Origin: Lineus longissimus
Lineage: Eukaryota > Nemertea > Pilidiophora > Heteronemertea > Lineidae
Direction: 5' to 3'
DNA: 64,000 bases
Assembly (NCBI RefSeq): GCF_910592395.1
Contig: NC_088324.1
Location: 6,782,953-6,846,952, forward strand
This document shows positions 10,376 through 19,763 of this stretch, one piece after another. The notes beneath the pieces are model-generated. The model did no database searches, had not been told where the DNA came from, and saw nothing but the letters and a program-made list of their open reading frames with translations. Numbering within the stretch: position 1 is the stretch's first letter; each line of letters opens with the position of its first letter. Made by a program: the position numbers and the translations under genes.

Positions 10376-11801
10376 ATCCCCTCTACAGGTAACTATGGAG
10401 CGACGTCAAGCCGATATCAACTACAGGAATTTTGAAAATTAAATCACAGCGAGTGGAGCTGCAAACTGATAATATGCTCCTAGGATGTCTGTACGGAAAG
10501 CTCAGGTGGAAAGGGGAAAAGGAAATGGGAAAAGCGTAATGCTGAAAGTATAAACCGTTTGAGATCTGGGGATTTTTTTGGTTGATGCGTTTGATAACAA
10601 GTAAGACCTGTAAAAAGGCAAACTAATGAAGAAAAACCGCCGACTCAAATAACGCACGAGACGATAATAATGACCCAATTAGTCACAAACAGCTCAATAT
10701 TGATGGCTCATCGGAAGACTTTAAAAATCTATATCGCAAATTATCACATGGATATTTGTATAAATTTTGACTTTCGCTCTTATAAATTAATGATATGTAC
10801 CACACACACACAAACAACGAGAGCATTGCTGTAAATACAATTGAAAGTTATTCCAAAATAGGGCCGTTTAGACGACATGAAAAAAACCACATGCGATCCA
10901 ATTGAATCCGAATGCGGTTTAAATTTTTCTCGTCTAAATGCAAAATGATCCGGATCAATGTGGTCCCATCCGGATTAAAAAAAACCACCGGTCGAGATAG
11001 TTTTAATCTGGATGCATCCGGATCAATAGCGTCGTCTAAACCCAAATGGATACCCAATCCGGATTCATTCTACCTGGGCGCATGCGCACTAACGTGTGTG
11101 TTGGTACTTGAAACGTTTTGCGTTGCACGAGAATTGTGTTTTTGGCGCGGAGAGTGAGATTTTTAGTTAAAGTGTTTTTTCCCGGACTAATTTGCGATTT
11201 TTTCAATCAAGCTATGGCTAAGGCGGATCGGTTTACAGAAAGCGATGTGTTCGATCCCGCGAAATATCCCGCGAAGAAATGCGGTTCAAGTACCAAACCA
11301 CAATTTTTTACACCTCCACAACAAACAGGTATTGGAGAGTTCCAAAGCTATAGATATGCGTCCAGATGAGCCCGGATTGCGCTTATCGTCTAAATGCGCG
11401 CAATTTTTGAGACCTGAATGTGGTTCAATCGGATCGCATGCGGATCCGATCCGAATGTGGTTTTTTCGCCTGTCGTCTAATCATTAAAATTACATGTGAT
11501 AAAGATTGATACCTGTTTTATTGGCCACCCGATATATCCTTTCAAACTCAATCTACTTTCCACTCAAGCAAACATTGATTTATTAATAACAAAGACACAA
11601 GAACAAAAGAAACATTTTGTTTCTCATAGCGAGAACTCGATCAATACAATATATAGATATTAAACGTATTAACTTCATATAGTTCATATAATGTAATATT
11701 ACAACGGCGAATTCAAAGCAAAACTGGACATCCCATCGCTATTTTCCAAATGGTTCAAGGCACGATGTCGTATTCGACTTGGTACAAGAGTAAGACCGAT
11801 T
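10376..11801 (+). other. Spacer between units A and B
   Basis: It contains sequence shared by every unit boundary (AGCTGCAAA.TGATAATATGCTCC at about 10,450, a short CA run at 10,801), then a foldback element (10,860-11,482), then the putative promoter region of the next exon 1. No protein-coding exon of the array is seen here. Confidence 0.6.
10860..11482. mobile_element. Foldback/MITE-like element with CGTCTAA ends
   Basis: The left end (TTTAGACGACATG, then AAAACCACATGCGATCC) and the right end (complement of GGATCCGATCCGAATGTGG, TTTTTTCGCC, TGTCGTCTAA) form an imperfect inverted repeat. CGTCTAAA and ATCCGGAT motifs recur inside. The other units lack it: TTCCAAATTGTGATCATTG is continuous in B to G. 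The centre has a short open frame from 11,214 (MAKADRFTESDVFDPAKYP), followed by a CAG|GTATT donor-like site. That could be a captured 5' exon or chance. Confidence 0.65.
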
Positions 11802-11973
11802 ATGAGAGTTGATCGGAATCATGGCATAGATTCCAAAAACGTGCTGTTAATTGACTTCAAGTTTTGTTGGTGTTCGATGGTGGCATCAGTAATGATTTCG
11901 TGGTCATACTTTATGTGCATATGTGCGCTTACAACACTTATAGGAGATGTGACTGCTGGCTCTCCCCCGAAAG
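11802..11973 (+). CDS. Orphan exon 1 (signal peptide) of unit B
   Basis: The frame from the ATG at 11,802 (MRVDRNHGIDSKNVLL...) runs through a hydrophobic segment SWSYFMCICALTTLIGDV to SPPKG and a GTAAG donor in phase 1, just like exon 1 of D to G. It has the conserved upstream region with a TATA-like box. Its intron now contains the piggyBac and BEL-1 elements, and the next mini-exon (18,528-18,570) has lost the GT of its donor (ATACG|ATTGTA). It may still be transcribed, but splicing into the LamG exon would need to skip to the second mini-exon. Confidence 0.5.
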
Positions 11974-12488
11974 GTAAGACAGAGACCACGCGAAAGCTGA
12001 GGGTTGGTGAAGTGTCCTCATATTGTTCTCTTGTTAATCGGACACAAAGGATTATGGAGCCATGTGTACCATTACGATGTAAGGGCATGTTTTCCCATTA
12101 AGTTAGTCTGTGGCTAACTTACGGACATAACGCCAACTCAAAGTTCACGCTATCTTCGTTACGTGACATCGGCTAAGAACACCGATGATGGGGCATACGA
12201 ACATGTGTTAATGCGGAGAAATGAAATGCTTCTTTAAAACACGTTGAGTGCCAGCTACAAATTTAGTAGTATTTGCAAGTTCCTTCCGGTGGCCGCCTAC
12301 GAGTTTATTCGTAGTATCATGCCTCTACTCTACAATCATTAATTTCCCCCAAAGACACATTTTAAAGGTATTCATGCCCAGTTGCCAAGTACTAAGTGTA
12401 TGGACAATCATAATGACAAATCGCATCTCATGAATACAGATTACTTCAATTAAAAAATCAAGTTACATGCTGTTAACAGGAAGTCAAG

Positions 12489-12681
12489 TATCGGGGATGC
12501 CCAGGTTCTAAGGGAATAACGACCACCCAGTTCTATGTAAAACTTCAACTGATTTATTACTAGACTCGAGTCAGAATGAACATGTGATATAGTTACATAA
12601 TTCAGAAATACATGTTTCTAAAAGACATTCAATAACTCCAATAGACCAGCTATTGGCGGTGACTATAATCAGTTCCCAACA
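12489..12681 (-). repeat. BEL-1 3' LTR
   Basis: This 193-bp LTR begins TGTTGGGAACTG and ends CCCCGATA on the minus strand. It matches 14,894-15,086 along its length with no difference noticed by eye. A purine-rich stretch (GGGAGTAA) precedes it. Confidence 0.88.
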
Positions 12682-13021
12682 TTACTCCCGGGCGGGAAGT
12701 GACTGGAACATAAACTAATAATTGGGTGAAACGTACATCAAAATACAATGATGTTATGAAATGGCAAACTATTTTTTTGATTTTCTCAAACATACAAACA
12801 TTGAATAAATCGAATTGAGTGACTAGATTCAAACGCAACCAAATGTGAAAGAATGATTAAAACCATCGAAGTATGTAGCAAAGATGAAATGCGTAAACAA
12901 CAGATAAAATGAATCAAAATATTGACACTAGAAACAGTTGACCGTTTAAGATTATGTCATGTCATCAAAACACTCAGGTCAGTATTCAAAATGTTCAGCT
13001 CAATAAAGGCATGAAATCCAT

Positions 13022-14677
13022 TTACGGATTGGACATAAGTGCAATGCGTCGGCGCGCTTCAATGGCGGCTTGTCTAACAGGCCTGTGCTCAGCTGCACAC
13101 TCGGAATTGTCTGACAAAGGAACACGCGAGTTGTGTTCAATAGGCCTCGATAATGTCTCGCCATTGTTGGTTTCCAAAGGATACAATTTGGTTATCGGGC
13201 GGTTTGTCTGACCACGGCTTGTTTTGATGTCTACAGAACGCACTAAACCATCATTACCGCGATTCAATCTCAACACACGCGCAAGTTGCCACTTTACACG
13301 TGGTACGCAGTCTTCATGAATGAGCACTATGTCCCCAACTTGAATCTGATTTTGCGTAATGCCCTTACCACAATTGCGATCTCTTTCACGTAAAGCCGCT
13401 AGGTACTCTTGTGACCACCGGTTCCAAAACTGTGCTTGCACACTGGCCATCAACACAGCGCGTCGTTGCAATTCTGACTGACGGCCAAACGTTGGGTCAC
13501 GCAACTCATCAGTATCGTACAACTCATGAGGAACAGTAGACAGTGGTCTACCATGTAAAAAATGCGATGGCGTAAGCGGTTGTAAATCATCAGTATCTGA
13601 GGACAGGTATGTGATCGGTCGGTCATTGAGTATGGCCTCAATCTCGGTGAGGACAGTCTGTAACTCATCAAGCGTTAAGAAATTATGTGAAGCGTCCTTA
13701 CAGAATGCGCATGTCTTATGAAACGGTTTAGTATCCGTATGGAAAGCTGCAGTTGAAGACGAGATAGCACTGGGAGTTGTGTAACTGGTCACATTTCCTT
13801 CTTCAATAGCTTCGATTTCTTTCAAAAGATTCTTTCGTAAGTCTTTCAACTTCCAATCACTACTACCGTGGGTTCTTGCCAATTGTTGTCGAATAGATCC
13901 TGGAAGCTTCTCAATGACGATAGGTACTAACAGGTCACCGTAGGTATTTTCTGACTTTCCCAGGGTATCTAATCCACGAATAAGAATTTCAAGAGTGTCA
14001 TAGAAGTGACGTAATCCAGTGAATTCACCACATGGCTTAGGGAGGTCCCATAAAGCTTTCATGTATGCACTAGAAAGTTTATGCGGTTGTCCGTAACGGT
14101 TTCGTAATAGTTCCAGGGCGTGTGCATAGTTTGCATTAGTTAATGCTAGTCCTTGAATAACACGAGATGCTTCTCCTGTAAGCTGAGCCTTTAGGTACTG
14201 GAATTTATGGAAACCGTCTAGGTCTGGGTCACTATGCACCGATGCTGCGAAACTGTCATAAAAGCTCTGCCACTTGAGTAAATCCCCATCGAATGACGCT
14301 AGGCTTAGTTTAGGAAGTCGGACGGTCTTCGCCTTCGGTGGTACAACTGCGGGAGTGGGCGTTGGCTTTTTTTTGTGTGTTTGTCTCTCAATATGTCTTT
14401 TGAGTTTCAGGAGGTATTCCTCAACTTCAGCGTTATGGTCGTCAGCCTCTACGATTACCTCTGCTACGTCGTCGTCCTTAGTAATTTCAAGTAGCTCAGC
14501 ATCTAACTTCTTAACTTGCTCGAATGCCTTAGTTATATGTTGTTCGACTGCTGTGAGTTGATCTAGATGGTCTTCTGTTAATTCTATACTGGTGATCGTT
14601 TCGGCTTTCGTGATGGACTTCGAGATTTGTCCGCGGTACGCGCCTCTTGACTTGCGAATTCTAGTGTGCGTTGCCAT
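13022..14677 (-). CDS. BEL-1 Gag fused in frame to integrase C-terminal region
   Basis: The frame is 551 aa. Residues about 1-115 are basic then coiled-coil-like (LTAVEQHITKAFEQVKKL). Residues about 120-300 are a DUF1759 Gag domain (RLPKLSLASFDGDLLKWQSF, LTGEASRVIQGL). At CAFCKDASHN the zinc-knuckle region is cut and the frame jumps to integrase C-terminal sequence (ILNDRPITYLS, LTPSHFLHGRP, WQLARVLRL, DUF5641), ending MSNP. Normal BEL polyproteins have protease, reverse transcriptase, RNase H and integrase core between these parts. The junction is in frame without stops, so the product may be expressed as a Gag-like protein. The start is the first Met after the primer site. Confidence 0.85.
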   Translation of the reverse strand: MATHTRIRKSRGAYRGQISKSITKAETITSIELTEDHLDQLTAVEQHITKAFEQVKKLDAELLEITKDDDVAEVIVEADDHNAEVEEYLLKLKRHIERQTHKKKPTPTPAVVPPKAKTVRLPKLSLASFDGDLLKWQSFYDSFAASVHSDPDLDGFHKFQYLKAQLTGEASRVIQGLALTNANYAHALELLRNRYGQPHKLSSAYMKALWDLPKPCGEFTGLRHFYDTLEILIRGLDTLGKSENTYGDLLVPIVIEKLPGSIRQQLARTHGSSDWKLKDLRKNLLKEIEAIEEGNVTSYTTPSAISSSTAAFHTDTKPFHKTCAFCKDASHNFLTLDELQTVLTEIEAILNDRPITYLSSDTDDLQPLTPSHFLHGRPLSTVPHELYDTDELRDPTFGRQSELQRRAVLMASVQAQFWNRWSQEYLAALRERDRNCGKGITQNQIQVGDIVLIHEDCVPRVKWQLARVLRLNRGNDGLVRSVDIKTSRGQTNRPITKLYPLETNNGETLSRPIEHNSRVPLSDNSECAAEHRPVRQAAIEARRRIALMSNP

Positions 14678-14715
14678 CTTCGAGAGAGAGTCCTGGACCT
14701 AGTCACGGCACCAAA

Positions 14716-14878
14716 TATCGGGGATGCCCAGGTTCTAAGGGAATAACGACCACCCAGTTCTATGTAAAACTTCAACTGATTTATTACTAGACTCGAGTCA
14801 GAATGAACATGTGATATAGTTACATAATTCAGAAATACATGTTTCTAAAAGACATTCAATAACTCCAATAGACCAGCT
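14716..14878 (-). repeat. BEL-1 extra partial LTR (R-U5-like)
   Basis: This 163-bp stretch equals the LTR without its first 30 bp (minus-strand sense). It is followed on each side by a primer-site copy (GGTCACGGCACCAAA at 14,879-14,893, AGTCACGGCACCAAA at 14,701-14,715). The layout is a tandem duplication of R-U5 plus primer site. Confidence 0.85.
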
Positions 14879-14893
14879 GGTCACGGCACCAAA

Positions 14894-15086
14894 TATCGGG
14901 GATGCCCAGGTTCTAAGGGAATAACGACCACCCAGTTCTATGTAAAACTTCAACTGATTTATTACTAGACTCGAGTCAGAATGAACATGTGATATAGTTA
15001 CATAATTCAGAAATACATGTTTCTAAAAGACATTCAATAACTCCAATAGACCAGCTATTGGCGGTGACTATAATCAGTTCCCAACA
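14894..15086 (-). repeat. BEL-1 5' LTR
   Basis: Full 193-bp LTR adjacent to TCAAG at 15,087. GATTATAGTC near its start could serve as an initiator or TATA-like region. Confidence 0.88.
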
Positions 15087-15372
15087 TCAAGTTGCAAGTT
15101 GTCGCCAAGAAGCATTTCCTGAAAAGTTCTATATCTTCCTGAAACGTTCTATCCTTATGAAATTTGAAGGAGAACCATTTTCATAACATCGATTTCAACA
15201 AAATAATTCAATAAATGCACATTCTCGTGCAGTTTTACATGGTGTTACAAAAACATGTCAGGTACTCCGGTTCATCCACATTTTAAAAATACAGTACAAT
15301 TGGAACATGAAACATCTAAAACACTTCCAAATCTACTACTTTGGTGTCTACTATCTCTTCTATTCTACCCAA

Positions 15373-17783
15373 TTATACCAGTCCAACTGTGTGATAGTGC
15401 CTGAAACAAACATCACTGCAGAGAGCCAGCTTGTCTGCACATGTTAGACAGACATATCTGGTTTCTTTTCTCACACCCCGTCTTGTGTAAACGCGGAAAA
15501 GTTTAGTTGGTCGTTGTTTCTTCTATGATGGTGGAATGAAATTAAAGCAATGGAAGTTGTTCGCATCTGCCACTGGTTCAGGTTGCCTCTGTATGCGTTC
15601 CACAACTTCAAGCCAAAGTAAGTGCTTTATGACGGTTTCGCGAAACTTGAGTTGTCGCATTGTGCTTCCATTTTCAGCCTTGTACAACATATGGGCATTC
15701 GAAATCCAAATCTCAACCAAATGAAGAGCCATCTTCTTATACCATCTGATAGTTTTGCGTAGTGCTGAGTAAATACGACAGCATTTGATCAGATCAATCG
15801 ATACCGGACATACCAAGATTGTGATCGCGCACAATATTGGGTGTTTGCGATGCCTTGTTATTCCGGTTGCGGACCTCCACCATCTCAACGCGGTGCATAT
15901 TGCTTATGTTCAACACTTCCCGTTTATCCTTCCACTTGCAAACAACGACTGACTCAGACCGTGCCCATGTCATTTCACCTTTCCTCAGCGTTTTGTTGGT
16001 CACATCCTAAGGCTTCTCCTTCCGATCACTACGGAGGGTTCCACTGCTGTAAGTCGAACGAGTGGCTAGTTTCTTAGGAGGGACACTGAATTTTAGAAAT
16101 TGCCAGTGAAGACAGTGTGGACTTTGTCTGAGAAGTCATCACCAAGAAGATACAGGACTATTGCTACAGTTTGACCAAGGTCGTGGGGATCTGGGTGCCC
16201 TTCTCCAATGTAAAGACTAAGCCTGAGTGCAATCCCGTCGGACTCGCAGAGCTCGTACAGCTTCATCCCGTATTTGTGCTTTTTGTTCTTGATGTATACT
16301 GTCTGGATAGTAACCTTTCTTGCAAAAGAACCATAGATTCAGCGATACTTAGATCCCTCCCAGGATAGTAGATTTCATCCATCACCGTGTTCATATGGTT
16401 AGAAAAGGGGAGTATCTTTTACTGGCGATCATTGTGTTTTGACCGACTACGTTATCAGCAAAGTGCCAGAATCATAGAAGCCACTGGGAACGATTCCGAC
16501 TCATGACTTTGCTGAACATAGGGCAATGGTAGAGGGGGTCCTTACTCCAGTAGATCGCTATAGTGGGTTGCGTGTCTTTACACAACGCAAGACGAGAATT
16601 CCTACGTAGCGGACCCTTTGCAGCAATTTGAGCAGCTGCGTATCTATCAGTCTCAGTTACCATGAGATCAATAACTTCCTGGGTAGAGAACAGGTCAAAG
16701 AAATCAGCTGGCTCATGAAATACCATTTGAATTTTTAAACCAGGTATTTCTTTGAAAGGATATACAGGTGGATCTTGATGGGTGTTTGTCCACTGATGAA
16801 CAGTTGGTGCAGCAGCTTGGGCCTATAATGAAATAATGAAATTTTACGTTGGGTAAAACAACTATATCTCTGAATTTCACTGATATACAAGAGCCGTTTT
16901 ATCTGTCATCGACATACCTGGGATGCCACGATTCGGGGTTGGTGTGCTGCAGGCTGTCGCTGAACTGGAGCTGCTCTGTGAGCCTTATGAAAAAAAAAAA
17001 TTTCAGCCCGGATAAAACAATTTTCTCTCTAAATACACTGACATACCAGATTCATGTTCTCTGCATTGGCATACCTGGGATGCCATTTCTTTGGTTGCTT
17101 GAGGCTGCTGCTGGATTGAAACAGTTGCTTGACCAGCTTGAGGCTGTATTGAAATGATGAAATTCCAGCCTGGGTAAAACGACTTGATATCTGAACTATC
17201 TGATAAGTTTCGTTTTATCTGCTATTGACATACCTGTCGTTGGGGTAGGCCTACTGCAAACTGCTGATGGTTTGAACATCTTTCTACCACGGTCTCTGCC
17301 ACCACGATTGCGTACACCATGCCCTTGCACAAGAATTAGCGGAGGGGTAACGGTTCTGGCCTGATTTTGGCCCCGACCCCCTCTCTTGTGCGTGGATCCC
17401 TAGGCATCAGATGCCACTTCTGATCAGATGCCTCGTCTAGTGTAGCGGGGGTCGTCTGTTGCAGCTGGGTTTTCGTAGCTTGCCACATTACTGGTGTTCA
17501 TATCAGAAGGATCGTTATCAGGAGGATCTGTATGGATCAGGGATTCGTCTGCACCGGTAACAGATACAGAATCTACCTCCATATCAGATTCTTCGTGCAT
17601 AAACTGATCAGCAACTTGACTTACTGTCAGTGCCAGATGACCACGCCAAAGGAAAATTACAGAAGTACCACGAGGTGGAACATGGGAGCAGAGGACGTAG
17701 TAGCACACAGAAAAGACGGCAATTTCGAATGTACCATTGTTTATTTGAAGATAGGACTGTAGATATTTTTCCCCATGTGCCAA
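15373..17783 (-). pseudogene. piggyBac transposase, second degenerate copy
   Basis: Same exon layout as copy A: main exon up to about 16,833, Q-rich mini-exons 16,918-16,983 (66 bp) and 17,075-17,143 (69 bp), then the RGG-rich and acidic N-terminal region to 17,783. It has further damage: a deletion removes MRAFLGLLVQMG between CKDT and QPTIAIYW (about 16,575), and the zinc-region Cys in FCPTC is changed (CLTCADK). The same Ala and Gly replacements of the first two catalytic Asp positions are present. The run SNAHMLYKAENGSTMRQLKF is intact at the C-terminal side. Confidence 0.78.
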
Positions 17784-18165
17784 GGTACGACTCGTTGTCT
17801 GGCAATGGCGGGCAACTTCCTTCCAGGAAGCCAGGCTACGAGTCGTATCATGGCCTCCTGGATGGAAGTTCTTTCCAGGAAGCCAGGCTATGAGTCGTAT
17901 TACGGCCTCCTGGATGGAAGTTCTTTCCAGGAAGCCAGGCTATGGGTCGTATCATGGCCTCCTGGATGGAAGTTCTTTCCAGGAAGCCAGGCTATGAGTC
18001 GTATTACGGCCTCCTGGATGGAAGTTCTTTCCAGGAAGCCAGGCTATGAGTCGTATCATGGCCTCCTCGATGGAAGTTCCTTCCAGGAAGCCAGGCTATG
18101 GGTCGTATCATGGCCTCCTGGATGGAAGTTCCCCGCCATTGCCAACCCAAGAGTCGTACCTTGGC
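17779..18165. repeat. 52-bp minisatellite (6 copies) between 42-bp inverted arms
   Basis: Six 52-bp monomers run from 17,831 to about 18,131. Arms 17,779-17,820 and 18,124-18,165 are inverted copies with a few mismatches. Unit A has two monomers at the same place. Monomer variants (ATTACGG or ATCATGG, TTCTTTCC or TTCCTTCC) alternate, which suggests higher-order duplication of pairs. A long plus-strand frame across it is an artefact of the repeat. Confidence 0.88.
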
Positions 18166-18359
18166 ACATGGGGAAAATGTTCTTCAGTGGTGGCAACTAC
18201 GAGAATTATATCTTGCTTTATTTGTCATTCAATTAGGTTTGGGAACCTCGTTCCCATCTATTTGGAGTCTCTACGGACTAATGCATGGACTGTACTTAAA
18301 GTCACACATTGGCACCTGGGACCGGAAATCAAATATTGGCTTGGCACGCAACGTGTTAA

Positions 18360-19763
18360 TTGGTGTGACCACAGGGGGGACAGGGAAAAGGGAAAGACTT
18401 ACCAGTTAACCTTAAAATGTTATCAAAATTAAGGTTATAATAGTTTGCGCATTCGCTGCAAGAAACTATCGTTGATGGGTTGTAGTACTAGTTCCACAAA
18501 AAATTGTTAAAACAACATGATTGTCAGCTCTTCTGGACTACAAGCTTGATGGATCTGATCCTGATATACGATTGTATATCACAGCAAGATAAAGAGTTAC
18601 AGCAGGCTTCAGGCCACACCGGGTCACTTTAGCCCAATGGTAATAGTAGGCATAGCGAAGTTCAACTGAAGGTGATTAAAACATGACGAATCACAATGCA
18701 TGGTCTATCACGTGACTCATCACACCACGACCTAGTGTGCACCGATGTCAAAGCCTTCGCGTCAAGAGGAGGAGGCTGTTCGGTTTGACAGGAAAATTAG
18801 CACGTCGTCGTATTGTTTGGAAGCCATATACATTGAACAAACTATCATTTCTTGTTTTCCGTCCCGTGTCATCAATGGCAAACTTAGTTTTCACCATGGT
18901 GGCATTAGTGATAATTTCGTTGTCATACTTTATGTGGCTATGTGCGCTTTTAAGACTCATAGGAGGTGTGACTGCTGGCTCTCCCCCGAAAGGTAAGACA
19001 GAGATTACGCAAAAGCTGAGGGTTTGTGAGGTGTCTTCATATTGTTCTCTTGATGATAGTTAAATTGGCTAACTTACGGACATAACGTCAACGAAGTACA
19101 CGCTATATTCGTGACCTGACATGTTTGAACAACTTGCCTCGGCCTAGAACACCGATGATGGGCGAGACGAACATGTGTTAATGCTGAGAGATGAAATGCT
19201 TTATTAATTGGTGTAACCACAGGGGGGACAGGGAAAAGGGAAACGAGTAATCAGTTTACCTTAAAACGTTCTTGAAATTAAAGTCATTATATGTATAGTT
19301 TATGCATTTGCTGCAAGAAACTATCGTTTATGGGTTGTAGTACTAGTATCACAGTCGCTTATTAGAAATACTAATGTTATAATAACACGATTGTTAGCTC
19401 TTCTGGATTACAAGCTTGATGGATCTGATCCTGATATACGGTTTGTATAACCACAGCACAATATACAGTTACTAGCTTCAGGCCGCTTCGGGCCACTTAC
19501 GCCAAATGGTAATAGTAGGCAGAGAGAAGTTCCATTGAAGGTGATAAAAAGAAGACGAATCACAATGAATGGACTATCACGTGACTCACCACACGGTGCA
19601 TGTACCAACACGACGTAGTGTGCACCGATGTCAAGAGGAGACAGTTCGGTTGACAGGAAAATTAGCACGTCGTCGTATTGATTGGAAGCCATTGATATTT
19701 ATCAAACTATCGTTTCTTGTTTTCCATCCGGTATCAATTGCAAACTTAATTTTCACCATAATC
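18360..19763 (+). repeat. Intra-unit duplication (unit B)
   Basis: Copies 18,360-18,895 and about 19,208-19,763 correspond to the pair in unit A. The first mini-exon (18,528-18,570) is followed by ATTGTA, so its donor is dead. The second (19,398-19,440) has GTTTGT. Both units share the event, so it predates their duplication. Confidence 0.8.

Larger units (their letters stand above)
12489..15086 (-). mobile_element. BEL/Pao LTR retrotransposon BEL-1, internally deleted
   Basis: Two complete 193-bp LTRs (12,489-12,681 and 14,894-15,086) bound an internal region on the minus strand. The target duplication is TCAAG (12,484-12,488 and 15,087-15,091), and the uninterrupted site is visible in unit A near 838. 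The primer site TTTGGTGCCGTGAC lies next to the 5' LTR. A third, partial LTR plus primer site is inserted at 14,716-14,893. The internal region encodes one 551-aa frame made of Gag and the integrase C-terminus. Protease, reverse transcriptase, RNase H and integrase core are absent, so it could move only with helper proteins. Confidence 0.88.
12238..18355 (-). mobile_element. piggyBac-like transposon B, interrupted by BEL-1
   Basis: TTAA lies at 12,234-12,237 and 18,356-18,359, with CACGTTGAGTGCCA at 12,240 and the complement GGCACGCAACGTG at the right end. It is the same insertion as element A and therefore older than the A/B duplication. It differs by the BEL-1 insertion (12,489-15,086) and an expanded minisatellite. 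Confidence 0.85.

Noticed and set aside
17831-18131. CRISPR-like regular repeats
   Set aside because: The 52-bp units are contiguous with no spacers, and the sequence is eukaryotic.
17775-18236. Plus-strand 153-aa frame with repeated GLLDGSSFQEARL
   Set aside because: It is produced by the 52-bp minisatellite; the monomer is not a multiple of three and no domain is present.
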